64,000 nt of DNA from Paracoccus shanxieyensis (GTDB lineage Bacteria > Pseudomonadota > Alphaproteobacteria > Rhodobacterales > Rhodobacteraceae), in contig NZ_WMII01000010.1 of assembly GCF_009711265.1 (NCBI RefSeq), positions 62,001-126,000 of the forward strand, in the 5' to 3' direction. The notes under the pieces were generated by a model. The model ran no database searches and was not told the DNA's origin. It saw only the letters and a list, made by a program, of their open reading frames with translations. Numbering within the stretch: position 1 is the first letter of the stretch; the number at the start of each line of letters is the position of its first letter. This document shows, in pieces, positions 56,611 through 64,000 of this stretch. The position numbers were made by a program, and so were the translations under genes.

Positions 56611-57693
56611 TTAGCGGGCGGGCTGGTTCGCAAGCCCGATCAGCATATCCATCACCAGCGCGGAAGGGTCAAGGTTGACCGCCCGGCCCGCGCGCGCCCG
56701 TGCCGAAAGTTCCGCCTGTGCCGTGGCCCAAAGCCGCGCTGCCTGCGGATCGGGCGAAATGCGGGTCAGCACCTCGGCCTCGGACGCGGCGGCTTCCGGG
56801 AAGGGCGCGCCCAGCAGCCCGGTCCGCGCGGCGCGGGTCAGGAAACGGTCCAGCAGCGTCACCATCAGATCGAACGGGTCGCCATCGGCGGTGGCGCGCC
56901 CCGCTGCGGTTTCGGCAAGGCCCGCAGCAGCCCGCCGGTCAAGGCGGGGATAGTCCGCGAACAGCTGAACGATGCGCCGATACAGCGGCAGACCATCCTG
57001 CGCCGCCAGCCGCACCGCCTCGCCGACCGAGCCGCCCGCCAAGGCCGACAATTGCTGCGCATCGCCATCGATGCCCAGATCCGACAGGATCTGCGCCATG
57101 TCGTCGGCAGGCAGCGGTTGCAGCCGCAATTCGCGGCAGCGCGAGCGGATGGTCGGCAAAAGCCGTCCCGGCTGATGCGCGATCAGGATCAGCGTCGCGT
57201 CGCGCGGCGGCTCTTCAAGCTGTTTCAGCAGGGCATTGGCGGCGGCGGTGTTCATCTCATCCGCCGCATCGATAATGGCGACGCGGCGACCGCCCTCGGC
57301 CGCGCTCATGTGAAAGAAGGATTGCAGGCGGCGGATTTCATCGACGGTGATTTCCGTCCTGATCCGCCCGGTCTTTTCGTCCACGGGTTTGCGGATCAGT
57401 TGCAATCTGGGTTCGGACAGCGCCCGGATGCGGCGCACCACCGGCGCATCGGGATCGGTCTGCAGGCTGTCGGTGTCGCCCTCGGACAGCAGCCATTTCG
57501 CCATCGCCCATGCCAGCGTGGCCTTGCCCGTGCCGCGCGGGCCGGTCAGCAGCCAGCCGTGATGCAGCCGCCCGACTTGTGCGGCGGACAGGAAATCCTG
57601 AACCGCGTGATTCTGGCCCAGAACGCGGTCCGCATCGCGCGGATGCGGCGCGCCGGGCAGGCGATCGGGTTCGGGCAGGGTGTCATCACTCAT
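56611..57693 (-). CDS. holB: DNA polymerase III subunit delta'
   Basis: Clamp-loader subunit. 360 residues. The AAA+ core has LLTGPRGTGKATLAWAMA (modified P-loop), IIDAADEMNTAAANALLKQLEEPP (the Walker B/SRC region of delta') and TIRSRCRELRL (SRC motif). The zinc-binding Cys cluster of some DnaX/HolB proteins is absent, as usual in alphaproteobacteria. It overlaps tmk by 4 bp. Confidence 0.94.
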   Translation of the reverse strand: MSDDTLPEPDRLPGAPHPRDADRVLGQNHAVQDFLSAAQVGRLHHGWLLTGPRGTGKATLAWAMAKWLLSEGDTDSLQTDPDAPVVRRIRALSEPRLQLIRKPVDEKTGRIRTEITVDEIRRLQSFFHMSAAEGGRRVAIIDAADEMNTAAANALLKQLEEPPRDATLILIAHQPGRLLPTIRSRCRELRLQPLPADDMAQILSDLGIDGDAQQLSALAGGSVGEAVRLAAQDGLPLYRRIVQLFADYPRLDRRAAAGLAETAAGRATADGDPFDLMVTLLDRFLTRAARTGLLGAPFPEAAASEAEVLTRISPDPQAARLWATAQAELSARARAGRAVNLDPSALVMDMLIGLANQPAR

Positions 57694-58286
57694 AGCGCGG
57701 CAAGGACGCGCGCGGCGACCTGATCCTGCGAGCCGCGCCCGTCGATGACGCGGATACGGTCCGGCTGTTCGGCGGCCAGTGCCAGAAACCCCGCCCTGAG
57801 CTGTTGTTGAAAAGTCAGGCCCAGGCTTTCAAAGCGGTCTTCGGCCCCGCCGCGCGCCTGTCCGCGCGCCAGTGAGACATCCGGTTCGATGTCGATCAGG
57901 AAGGTGCGGTCCGGCTCGATCCCGATCATCAGATCGTGCAGGGCCTCGACCAGACGGCGGTTTTCGGCCCGCACGAGGCCCTGATAGACGCGGCTGGAGT
58001 CGGCGAAACGGTCGGTGATGACATGTTCCCCCCGTGCCAAGGCGGGCGAGATCAGCCGTTCGACATGGTCGCGGCGGGCGGCGGTGAACAGCAAAAGCTC
58101 GGTCTCGGGCGACCAGCGTTCGCCCTGACCTTCGACCAGCAGGCGGCGGATTTCTTCGGCGCCAGGACTGCCACCGGGTTCGCGGGTCAGCGCGACGGAT
58201 TTGCCTTGGGCACGCAACGTATCGGCCAGCCTGCGGGCTTGGGTCGATTTGCCCGAGCCGTCTATGCCCTCAAAGCTGATGAACAT
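57690..58286 (-). CDS. tmk: Thymidylate kinase
   Basis: Phosphorylates dTMP to dTDP. 198 residues. P-loop FEGIDGSGKST (5-15), the DR-x motif TREPGG, DRFADSSRVYQG and the LID region ARGQARGGAEDRFE. All expected catalytic residues are present. It lies 8 bp after dacC and overlaps holB by 4 bp, linking nucleotide supply with replication genes. Confidence 0.96.
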   Translation of the reverse strand: MFISFEGIDGSGKSTQARRLADTLRAQGKSVALTREPGGSPGAEEIRRLLVEGQGERWSPETELLLFTAARRDHVERLISPALARGEHVITDRFADSSRVYQGLVRAENRRLVEALHDLMIGIEPDRTFLIDIEPDVSLARGQARGGAEDRFESLGLTFQQQLRAGFLALAAEQPDRIRVIDGRGSQDQVAARVLAAL

Positions 58287-58294
58287 CGGCGCGG

Positions 58295-59443
58295 TCAGTT
58301 GGTGGCGGCCTGAACCGCGCGTTCGCCCAGGCGCATTGCGGCGTTTTGCAGCCGTCCCACGACGCCCGCACGCGCCACGTCATCGGCGGCCAGCAGGGGC
58401 AAGCGCGACTGGCCGGCCCCCGGAATATTGACCACCAATTCACCGATATGATCGCCCTTGCTGATCGGTGCTTCGACAGGGCCGTTGAAGACCGCCTCGG
58501 CGGTGACGCCCGCTTGCGCGCCTGCGGGCAGCAGCACCTTGACGCCGTCTTCGGTGGTCAGGCCGACGCGGCTGCGATCGCCCAGCCAGACCGGCGCTTG
58601 CGCCACGATGTCGCCCTTGGGCACGATGGTGCGCATGGTGAACTGGCGATAGGCCCAGTTGACGATCCGCTCGGCCTCTTCGGCGCGGGCCTTTTCGCTG
58701 GGCAGGCCGGTGATGACGAACACCACACGACGATCCCCCTGCATGGCTGACCCGACCAGCCCGTAGCCCGCTTCCTGCGTGTGCCCGGTCTTCAGCCCGT
58801 CCGCGCCGATCCCCAGACCAAGTAGCGGGTTGCGGTTGTTCGCATTCGAGGGCACGCGGTTCTTGTAGTTGTAATCCGTCAGCGCGAAATTCTTGTAAAG
58901 CTCGGGGAACTGCGTGATCAGGCGCGTCGCCAGAATGCCCAGATCATGCATCGACATCCGGTGATCGGGATGCGGCCAGCCCGAGGAATTCGCGAAATGC
59001 GACGCGTCCATGCCGATTTGCGGCGCGCGTTCGGTCATCAGCCGGGCGAAGGCCTCTTCGGTGCCTGCCAGGCCTTCGGCAACCACCACGCAGGCGTCAT
59101 TGCCGGAATTGATGATGATGCCGTGGATCAGTTCCTCGACCGAGGGCCGGTCCGCGGGTTCCACGAACATCTTGGAGCCGCCCATCTTCCACGCCTTGGT
59201 CGAGACGGGGAAGGTCGTGTCCATGGTCACGCGTCCGTCATGCAGCGCCTCGAACAGCATGTTCAGCGTCATCAGCTTTGACATGGAGGCTGGGGGCAGC
59301 GGCTGGTCGGAATTCTTCTCCATCAGCACGGTGCCGGTCGAGACATCATAGACCCAGGCGGCACTGGCATTTGTCTCGAACGCGCGCGCGGGCAGCGCGG
59401 CAAGCATGAGCAGGGCGAGGATGCGAAGCGTCAGGGCGCGCAT
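58295..59443 (-). CDS. dacC: D-alanyl-D-alanine carboxypeptidase (penicillin-binding protein 5/6 family)
   Basis: Trims the terminal D-Ala from peptidoglycan side chains in the periplasm. 382 residues. Signal peptide MRALTLRILALLMLAALPARA, then the catalytic motifs S53-x-x-K56 (PASMSKLM), S113-G-N115 (INSGND) and K218-T-G220 (GLKTGHT). The C-terminal PBP5-type beta domain ends in an amphipathic segment (VARAGVVGRLQNAAMRLGERAVQ) that likely anchors the protein on the membrane. The ATG at 59443 follows CAAGGAAT. First gene of the dacC-tmk-holB-tatD group. Confidence 0.93.
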   Translation of the reverse strand: MRALTLRILALLMLAALPARAFETNASAAWVYDVSTGTVLMEKNSDQPLPPASMSKLMTLNMLFEALHDGRVTMDTTFPVSTKAWKMGGSKMFVEPADRPSVEELIHGIIINSGNDACVVVAEGLAGTEEAFARLMTERAPQIGMDASHFANSSGWPHPDHRMSMHDLGILATRLITQFPELYKNFALTDYNYKNRVPSNANNRNPLLGLGIGADGLKTGHTQEAGYGLVGSAMQGDRRVVFVITGLPSEKARAEEAERIVNWAYRQFTMRTIVPKGDIVAQAPVWLGDRSRVGLTTEDGVKVLLPAGAQAGVTAEAVFNGPVEAPISKGDHIGELVVNIPGAGQSRLPLLAADDVARAGVVGRLQNAAMRLGERAVQAATN

Positions 59444-59533
59444 GGGTATTCCTTGACAGGCTGATTTGCGCCTATGGATATCGCAGACGGCAAAAAGCCG
59501 CAACGCCGCTTGGGTGATCGACCGCGAATGTGA

Positions 59534-59554
59534 ACGCCCGAAAGTTGCGGGCGT
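59534..59554 (-). terminator. Probable terminator after lexA
   Basis: ACGCCCG/CGGGCGT perfect 7-bp stem with a seven-base loop, 6 bp beyond the lexA stop. The tail is only weakly T-rich. Confidence 0.6.
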
Positions 59555-59560
59555 GACATT

Positions 59561-60259
59561 TCAGTAGCTGCGGATCAGCCCGACAAGACGGCCTTGAACG
59601 CGCACCTTGTCCTCGGGCAGGACGCGGGTTTCGTAGGCGGGGTTCGCCGCCTCCAGCGCGATCATGCCGCCCTTGCGGCGAAAGCGTTTCAGCGTGGCTT
59701 CCGAGCCTTCGACCAAGGCCACCACGATATCGCCGTTTTCGGCGGTGTCCTGTTCGCGGATCACCACGACATCGCCATCGTTGATCCCCGCTTCGATCAT
59801 GGAATCGCCCCGCACCTCCAGCGCGTAATGGCGTTCCTGACCCGACAGCATCGAGCCCGGCACGGCGATGTGATGCGAAACCTCCGAGATCGCTTCGATC
59901 GGGACGCCTGCGGCGATGCGCCCCATCACCGGCAGATCGACGGCCGAGACCGAAATTTCCATCGCGCCGCGCGGCATGGGGGCAGGGCGGTCGGGCAGGC
60001 TGCCGTCGATCACCCGTGGCTGAAAGCCGGTTCCCTTGCTGAGGCTGTCGGGCAGGCGCACGATTTCCAGCGCACGCGCGCGGTGCGGCAGGCGGCGGAT
60101 AAAGCCGCGTTCTTCCAAAGCTGTCACGAGACGGTGAATTCCCGATTTCGAGCGCAGGTCCAGCGCCAGTTTCATTTCATCGAACGAGGGCGGAACCCCG
60201 TCCCGAGCCATACGCGCCTGAATGAATTCCAGCAGTTGGATTTGCTTTTTCGTCAGCAT
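59561..60259 (-). CDS. lexA: SOS-response repressor LexA
   Basis: Represses DNA-damage genes until RecA stimulates its self-cleavage. 232 residues. The winged-helix N-domain opens [17 protein letters not shown]; the cleavage bond is A117-G118 (GRIAAGVP), and the catalytic pair is S153 (RGDSMIEAG) and K191 (EATLKRF). The start at 60259 is chosen because the protein then begins as other alphaproteobacterial LexA do and the LexA box lies 34 bp upstream. It lies 110 bp downstream of moeA with its own regulated promoter. Confidence 0.97.
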   Translation of the reverse strand: MLTKKQIQLLEFIQARMARDGVPPSFDEMKLALDLRSKSGIHRLVTALEERGFIRRLPHRARALEIVRLPDSLSKGTGFQPRVIDGSLPDRPAPMPRGAMEISVSAVDLPVMGRIAAGVPIEAISEVSHHIAVPGSMLSGQERHYALEVRGDSMIEAGINDGDVVVIREQDTAENGDIVVALVEGSEATLKRFRRKGGMIALEAANPAYETRVLPEDKVRVQGRLVGLIRSY

Positions 60260-60292
60260 CGTTGGTCCCTGCTTCGCCGCGTCAGCCATCAT

Positions 60293-60307
60293 GTTCCTTG
60301 AATGTTC
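60293..60307 (-). promoter_or_regulatory. LexA box (autoregulatory)
   Basis: GTTC-CTTGAAT-GTTC on the plus strand, i.e. the direct-repeat GTTC-N7-GTTC operator described for LexA of Rhodobacter and Paracoccus. It lies 33 bp upstream of the lexA ATG and supports autoregulation. Confidence 0.9.
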
Positions 60308-60369
60308 CGGATTGGTCAACCCTTTCCGTCGATCTTTATGCCGATTCGGGTAAAGAACGGGTTAACCGA

Positions 60370-61539
60370 CTAAAGCGGCAGGAACAAAACCCGGTCGCCC
60401 GCGGGGCGGGCAGCATCATGCGCGGGGCGGACCAGCAGGGCGTCGGCCTCGGCCAGCAGCCAGAGGCGGGCGCTGTCCTGATCGCCAAACGGGTCGATCC
60501 GAGGCTGTTCGCCGGGCAGAAGCCGGGCGCGCTGATAGTGCTGACGGTCGCCCTCGGGGGGCAGGTCGCGGGCCAGAATGCCCTGTTGCAGATCAGGACC
60601 GGGCGGCAGACCCTGCATCGCGCGCAGCAGCGGCTGCATGAACAGTTTCGCGCAAACGATGGCCGAGACCGGGTTGCCCGGCAGACCCAGCATCGCGGCC
60701 TTGCCCATCCGCCCGGCCATCAGCGGCTTGCCCGGACGCATGGCCAGCTTATAGAAACTGCGCTGCATCCCCAGATCCGCCGAGACCTTGCCGATCAGGT
60801 CGTGATCGCCGACCGAGGCGCCGCCGATCGTCACGATCAGGTCGCAGCCTTCGGCTTGGGCAAAGCGGTCGCGCAGGCTGTCTTCGGTATCGCGCGCCAA
60901 GGGCAGGACCGTGACATCGGCCCCTGCCTCGCGCGCCAGCGCGGCGATGGCGATGTCGTTCGAACTGATGATCTGGCCCGCAGCGGGCGTTTCGCCGGGC
61001 AGCACAAGTTCGTCCCCGCCCGCCAGAACCGCCACACGCGGACGCCGCGCCACGCGCAAACGCGCCACGTTCATCGCCGCGATCAGACCCAGATCCGAGG
61101 CGCGCAGCGGACGCGGCGGCAAAAACGGCGTGCCTTCGGAAAAATCATTTCCCATCAGGCGGATGTTCAGATTGTGGCCGGCATCGGCGACAGTGATATG
61201 GTCGCCCTCGCGCGTGACGATTTCCTGCATCACCACCCGGTCATAGCCCGCAGGGACCGGCGCGCCGGTAAAGATGCGGATGGCCGATCCGGGGGGCGTG
61301 TCGCCCGGGTAGGGCACACCCGCCGCCGCCGTGCCGATCACGGTCAGCGGGCCGGGCAGATCGGCGCTGCGCAGCGCATAGCCGTCCATGGCCGAGGCAT
61401 CGAAAGGCGGTTGCGTCAGTCCGGCAATCGCGGGCGCGATCAGCGCACGGCCAAGCGCGTCCTGCACCGCCACATCCTCGGGCGATGGCGGGTGGGCCAG
61501 TGCCAGAACCAGATCGCGGGCTTCATCGACGCTGATCAC
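60370..61539 (-). CDS. moeA: Molybdopterin molybdenumtransferase
   Basis: Inserts molybdate into adenylated molybdopterin. 389 residues. Conserved parts: [15 protein letters not shown]-like opening ([14 protein letters not shown]), [20 protein letters not shown], the MoCF domain with [23 protein letters not shown] and [10 protein letters not shown], and [12 protein letters not shown]. It overlaps moaC by 4 bp. Confidence 0.96.
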   Translation of the reverse strand: MISVDEARDLVLALAHPPSPEDVAVQDALGRALIAPAIAGLTQPPFDASAMDGYALRSADLPGPLTVIGTAAAGVPYPGDTPPGSAIRIFTGAPVPAGYDRVVMQEIVTREGDHITVADAGHNLNIRLMGNDFSEGTPFLPPRPLRASDLGLIAAMNVARLRVARRPRVAVLAGGDELVLPGETPAAGQIISSNDIAIAALAREAGADVTVLPLARDTEDSLRDRFAQAEGCDLIVTIGGASVGDHDLIGKVSADLGMQRSFYKLAMRPGKPLMAGRMGKAAMLGLPGNPVSAIVCAKLFMQPLLRAMQGLPPGPDLQQGILARDLPPEGDRQHYQRARLLPGEQPRIDPFGDQDSARLWLLAEADALLVRPAHDAARPAGDRVLFLPL

Positions 61540-62003
61540 GCGCGAAACTCGCCGGATTTGCCGCCGGTCTTGGACAGCAGGCGGATGCCTTCGATCCGCA
61601 TGTCCTTTTGCGCGGCCTTCAGCATGTCATAGACCGTCAGGCAGGCGGTCGATACGGCCGTCAGCGCTTCCATTTCCACGCCGGTCTTGCCGGTGGTCCT
61701 GACCGTCGCCGTGACGCGGATGCCGGGCAGGGCCGGATCGGCCACCAGATCGACCGAGACCTTGGCAATCGGCAGCGGATGACACAGCGGGATCAGATCG
61801 GCGGTGCGCTTGGCGCCCATGATCCCGGCCAGACGTGCGACGCCCATGACATCGCCCTTGGCTGCCCCGCCCTGTGCCAGCGCCAAGGTCGCGGGGGCCA
61901 TGATGACGCAGCCCTCGGCCACGGCTTCGCGCGCCGTGTCGGGCTTGTCCGAGACATCGACCATATGTGCCTGACCGGCGGCGTCGAAATGCGTCAGGCT
62001 CAT
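61536..62003 (-). CDS. moaC: Cyclic pyranopterin monophosphate synthase
   Basis: Second enzyme of the first molybdopterin step (with MoaA). 155 residues. Signature segments [47 protein letters not shown] and [23 protein letters not shown], with the substrate-binding Lys/His/Asp residues intact. It overlaps trpC and moeA by 4 bp on each side. moaA is not in the window. Confidence 0.97.
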   Translation of the reverse strand: MSLTHFDAAGQAHMVDVSDKPDTAREAVAEGCVIMAPATLALAQGGAAKGDVMGVARLAGIMGAKRTADLIPLCHPLPIAKVSVDLVADPALPGIRVTATVRTTGKTGVEMEALTAVSTACLTVYDMLKAAQKDMRIEGIRLLSKTGGKSGEFRA

Positions 62004-62788
62004 GCGGCGCCCAGCATCTGGCGGGTGGCGGCGGTCACGTCGGACTGCCGCATCAGGCTTTCGCCGATCAGGAAGCGCCGCGCGCCGGCCTTGGCCATAC
62101 GGTCCAGATCGGCGGGGGTGAACAGCCCGCTTTCGCAGACCAGATCGCGGTCGGCGGGAACGTGCGGCGCAAGATCGACGGTGTTTTGCAGCGTGATATC
62201 AAAGGTCTTGAGGTTGCGGTTGTTCACGCCGATCAGCGGCGATGTCAGCCGCAGGGCGCGGTCCAGCTCGTCGCGGTCATGCACCTCGATCAGCGCGTCC
62301 ATGCCCCAATGCCGGGCTGCGTCCTCCAGTTCGGCCGCCAGCGCGTCATCGACCGAGGCCATGATGATCAGGATGCAATCGGCGCCCCATGCGCGCGCTT
62401 CGGCCACCTGATAGGTGTCATACATGAAATCCTTGCGCAGCGCCGGCAGGTCGCAGGCGGCGCGGGCGGCGGTCAGAAATTCGGGCGCGCCCTGAAAGCT
62501 GGGGGCGTCGGTCAGGACCGACAGGCAGGCCGCACCCCCGGCCTGATAGGCGCGGGCCAAGGCGGGCGGATCGAAATCGGGCCGGATCAGACCTTTCGAG
62601 GGGCTGGCCTTCTTGATCTCGGCGATCAGCGCATGGCCGGTCGCGGCTTTTTCGGTCAGGGCGCGGGCAAAGCCGCGCGGCGCTTCGGCGGCGCGGGCCT
62701 CTGCCTCGATCTGCGACAGGGGGCGCGCGGCCTTCGCGGCGGCGATTTCTTCCAGCTTGTAGGCTTTGATGCGGTCCAGAATATCCAT
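62000..62788 (-). CDS. trpC: Indole-3-glycerol phosphate synthase
   Basis: Closes the indole ring in tryptophan synthesis. 262 residues, monofunctional. TIM-barrel catalytic motifs: [41 protein letters not shown] and VCESGL, then LIGESLMR. The usual Ser of the SESG motif is Cys here. It is separated from trpD by the inserted ung gene and overlaps moaC by 4 bp. Confidence 0.96.
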   Translation of the reverse strand: MDILDRIKAYKLEEIAAAKAARPLSQIEAEARAAEAPRGFARALTEKAATGHALIAEIKKASPSKGLIRPDFDPPALARAYQAGGAACLSVLTDAPSFQGAPEFLTAARAACDLPALRKDFMYDTYQVAEARAWGADCILIIMASVDDALAAELEDAARHWGMDALIEVHDRDELDRALRLTSPLIGVNNRNLKTFDITLQNTVDLAPHVPADRDLVCESGLFTPADLDRMAKAGARRFLIGESLMRQSDVTAATRQMLGAA

Positions 62789-62797
62789 GCCTTGTCC

Positions 62798-63445
62798 TTA
62801 CCCTTTGCCCGCCGTCCAATCAATCTCGGCCTCGCCCCGCGCGGTCAGCCAGTCATTCACTCGGCTGAACGGGCGCGAGCCAAAAAAGCCCCGCCGCGCC
62901 GACAGGGGCGAGGGATGGGCGCTTTCGATCACCAGATCGCAGTCGCGCGGCAGTCCGGCCAGTGCCTTCTGCGCATGGCCGCCCCATAGGATGAAGGCCA
63001 GCGGGCGTTGCGCCTGCGCCCGCGCCACGGCCTGCCGCGCCAGACGGTCCCAGCCCCATTTCGCATGCACCCCCGCCTGACCCGGCAGCACCGAAAGCGA
63101 GGTGTTCAGCAGCAAGACCCCCTGCCGCGCCCAATGCGCCAGATCGCCATTCGGCGGCGCGGCCCCCAGATCGTCCCGCATCTCGGCATAGATGTTTTTC
63201 AACGAGCGCGGCAGCGCGGTGTCCGGCGTCACCGAAAACGCCAGCCCGTTCGCATGGCCCGGCGTCGGATAGGGATCCTGTCCCAGCAGCACGACGCGCG
63301 CGGCATCCGGCGGCGTCAGCGCCAAGGCTGCAAAGACGCGATCCGCGCCGGGCAGCCAGTCCTGATCCGCCAGACGCGCCGCGATCTTTGGCCAGTCGTC
63401 ATGGAAAAACGCCAGATCGGCCCATGCCTGCGGGACCGTTGCCAT
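62798..63445 (-). CDS. ung: Uracil-DNA glycosylase (family 1)
   Basis: Removes uracil from DNA. 215 residues from the ATG at 63445. Catalytic water-activating Asp in LLGQDPYPTPGHANGLAFSV, uracil-binding Asn in LLLNTSLSV, and the leucine loop ESAHPSPLSARRGFFGSRPFSRVN with the catalytic His. The start overlaps the trpD stop by one base (TGATG), so translation is coupled to trpD. The frame continues upstream as a trpD shadow. Placement between trpD and trpC is unusual. Confidence 0.96.
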   Translation of the reverse strand: MATVPQAWADLAFFHDDWPKIAARLADQDWLPGADRVFAALALTPPDAARVVLLGQDPYPTPGHANGLAFSVTPDTALPRSLKNIYAEMRDDLGAAPPNGDLAHWARQGVLLLNTSLSVLPGQAGVHAKWGWDRLARQAVARAQAQRPLAFILWGGHAQKALAGLPRDCDLVIESAHPSPLSARRGFFGSRPFSRVNDWLTARGEAEIDWTAGKG

Positions 63446-64000
63446 CACGGCTGCGGTTCGGGCGCGCCGACCTGTGCGGCCAGCGCCGCCAGCCGCGCCT
63501 TGGCGGCACCGCTGTCGATGGCCTCGGCGGCGATTTCCGCACCAGAGCGCAGGTCCGGGGCCTTGCCCGCGATCAGCAGGGCCGCGGCGGCGTTCAGCAG
63601 CACCGCATCGCGGTAAGCCCCGGTCTCGCCGTCCAGCAAGCGGCGCAGCGCGGCGGCATTCTGCGCGGGATCGCCGCCCAGCACCGCCTCGAACGGATGC
63701 ACGGCCAGACCCGCATCTTCGGGCGAGATCTCGAATTCGGTGATCTGGCCGTCTTTCAGCTGCGCGACCCAGCTTGGCGCGGCGATGGAAATTTCGTCCG
63801 TGCCGTCGCCGCCATGCACCAGCCACGCCATGTCGCTGCCCAGTTCGCGCAGGGTTTCGGCCATGGGGCGGTTCCACACGCGGTCGAACGTCCCGGTCAA
63901 CTGACGCCGGACCGAAGCGGGGTTCGTCATCGGCCCCAGCAGGTTGAAGATCGTGCGCGTGCCAAGCTCGGTCCGGGCCGGGCCGACATGGCGCATCGCG
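63445..64000 (-). CDS. trpD: Anthranilate phosphoribosyltransferase, 5' part beyond the window
   Basis: Adds phosphoribose to anthranilate in tryptophan synthesis. Only the C-terminal 185 residues or so are visible, from the family block [27 protein letters not shown] to the end; [16 protein letters not shown] and [15 protein letters not shown] are also typical. A full protein has about 340 residues, so the N-terminal half lies to the right of the window. The M at 63996 is internal, not the start. Confidence 0.95.
   Translation of the reverse strand, partial: AMRHVGPARTELGTRTIFNLLGPMTNPASVRRQLTGTFDRVWNRPMAETLRELGSDMAWLVHGGDGTDEISIAAPSWVAQLKDGQITEFEISPEDAGLAVHPFEAVLGGDPAQNAAALRRLLDGETGAYRDAVLLNAAAALLIAGKAPDLRSGAEIAAEAIDSGAAKARLAALAAQVGAPEPQP

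Noticed and set aside
62798-63877. Uracil-DNA glycosylase with a 144-residue N-terminal extension
   Set aside because: The extension overlaps trpD in another frame and has shadow composition. The ATG at 63445 gives the standard length.

Overview
The window is ordinary chromosomal DNA of a high-GC alphaproteobacterium in the Rhodobacteraceae, almost certainly a Paracoccus. The clearest evidence is cytochrome c oxidase subunit I at 40598-42274. It has 558 residues, and its ligand and proton-channel residues (H94, D124, N131, H276, E278, H325, H326, K354, H411, H413) fall at the positions used for Paracoccus denitrificans CtaDII. It lies beside a cytochrome c550 (cycA) gene. A LexA box of the Rhodobacter/Paracoccus type, GTTC-N7-GTTC, precedes lexA. 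I see no prophage, insertion sequence, CRISPR array or plasmid functions.

Layout from left to right. 1-5346: the end of thiamine pyrophosphokinase, a dipeptide-type ABC importer (binding protein and two permeases, no ATPase) and a divergent M20 amidohydrolase. 5464-15795: lipoamide dehydrogenase, a DUF924 protein, an MFS carrier, queA, bfd-bfr, gph, glmU-glmS, aquaporin Z and a 50-residue orphan protein. 15940-22260: the tctCBA tricarboxylate transporter, an orphan periplasmic binding protein in the same direction, and a divergent TctD/TctE-type two-component pair. 22432-25711: a DUF475 membrane protein, a membrane-anchored GHSL (SGNH-like) hydrolase, a 56-residue lipoprotein and an alpha/beta hydrolase. 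25729-30004: fabA-fabB-fabI, then an Ala-rich membrane protein coupled to a glycosyltransferase-like protein. 30218-34751: infC (ATA start), dut, a membrane-anchored ThiF/MoeB-like protein, an M3 peptidase and a lipoprotein. 34835-40103: an SH3-like secreted protein, a 2-hydroxyacid dehydrogenase, a dimethylglycine/sarcosine dehydrogenase-like flavoprotein and an SDR. 40113-43732: DUF2244, ctaD, cycA, lipB. 43879-47793: metH and tRNA-Leu(GAG). 48218-53946: a polyamine-type ABC operon with two tandem paralogous binding proteins. 54056-64000, all on the minus strand: trpD(partial)-ung-trpC-moaC-moeA, lexA, then dacC-tmk-holB-tatD-MBL-AEC.

Most of the window is core metabolism: envelope precursors, fatty acids, respiration, methionine, molybdenum cofactor and DNA metabolism. 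Transport modules for peptides, tricarboxylates and polyamines are set among these genes. The points most worth a second look are: an intrinsic terminator encoded inside the first codons of the DUF2244 gene, directly behind ctaD; the binding protein plus two-component pair beside tctCBA, which may form a three-part sensing system; a phased ATGTCGC repeat array before the dimethylglycine dehydrogenase gene; infC with no canonical start codon; and a 21-bp intergenic sequence present twice in the window.
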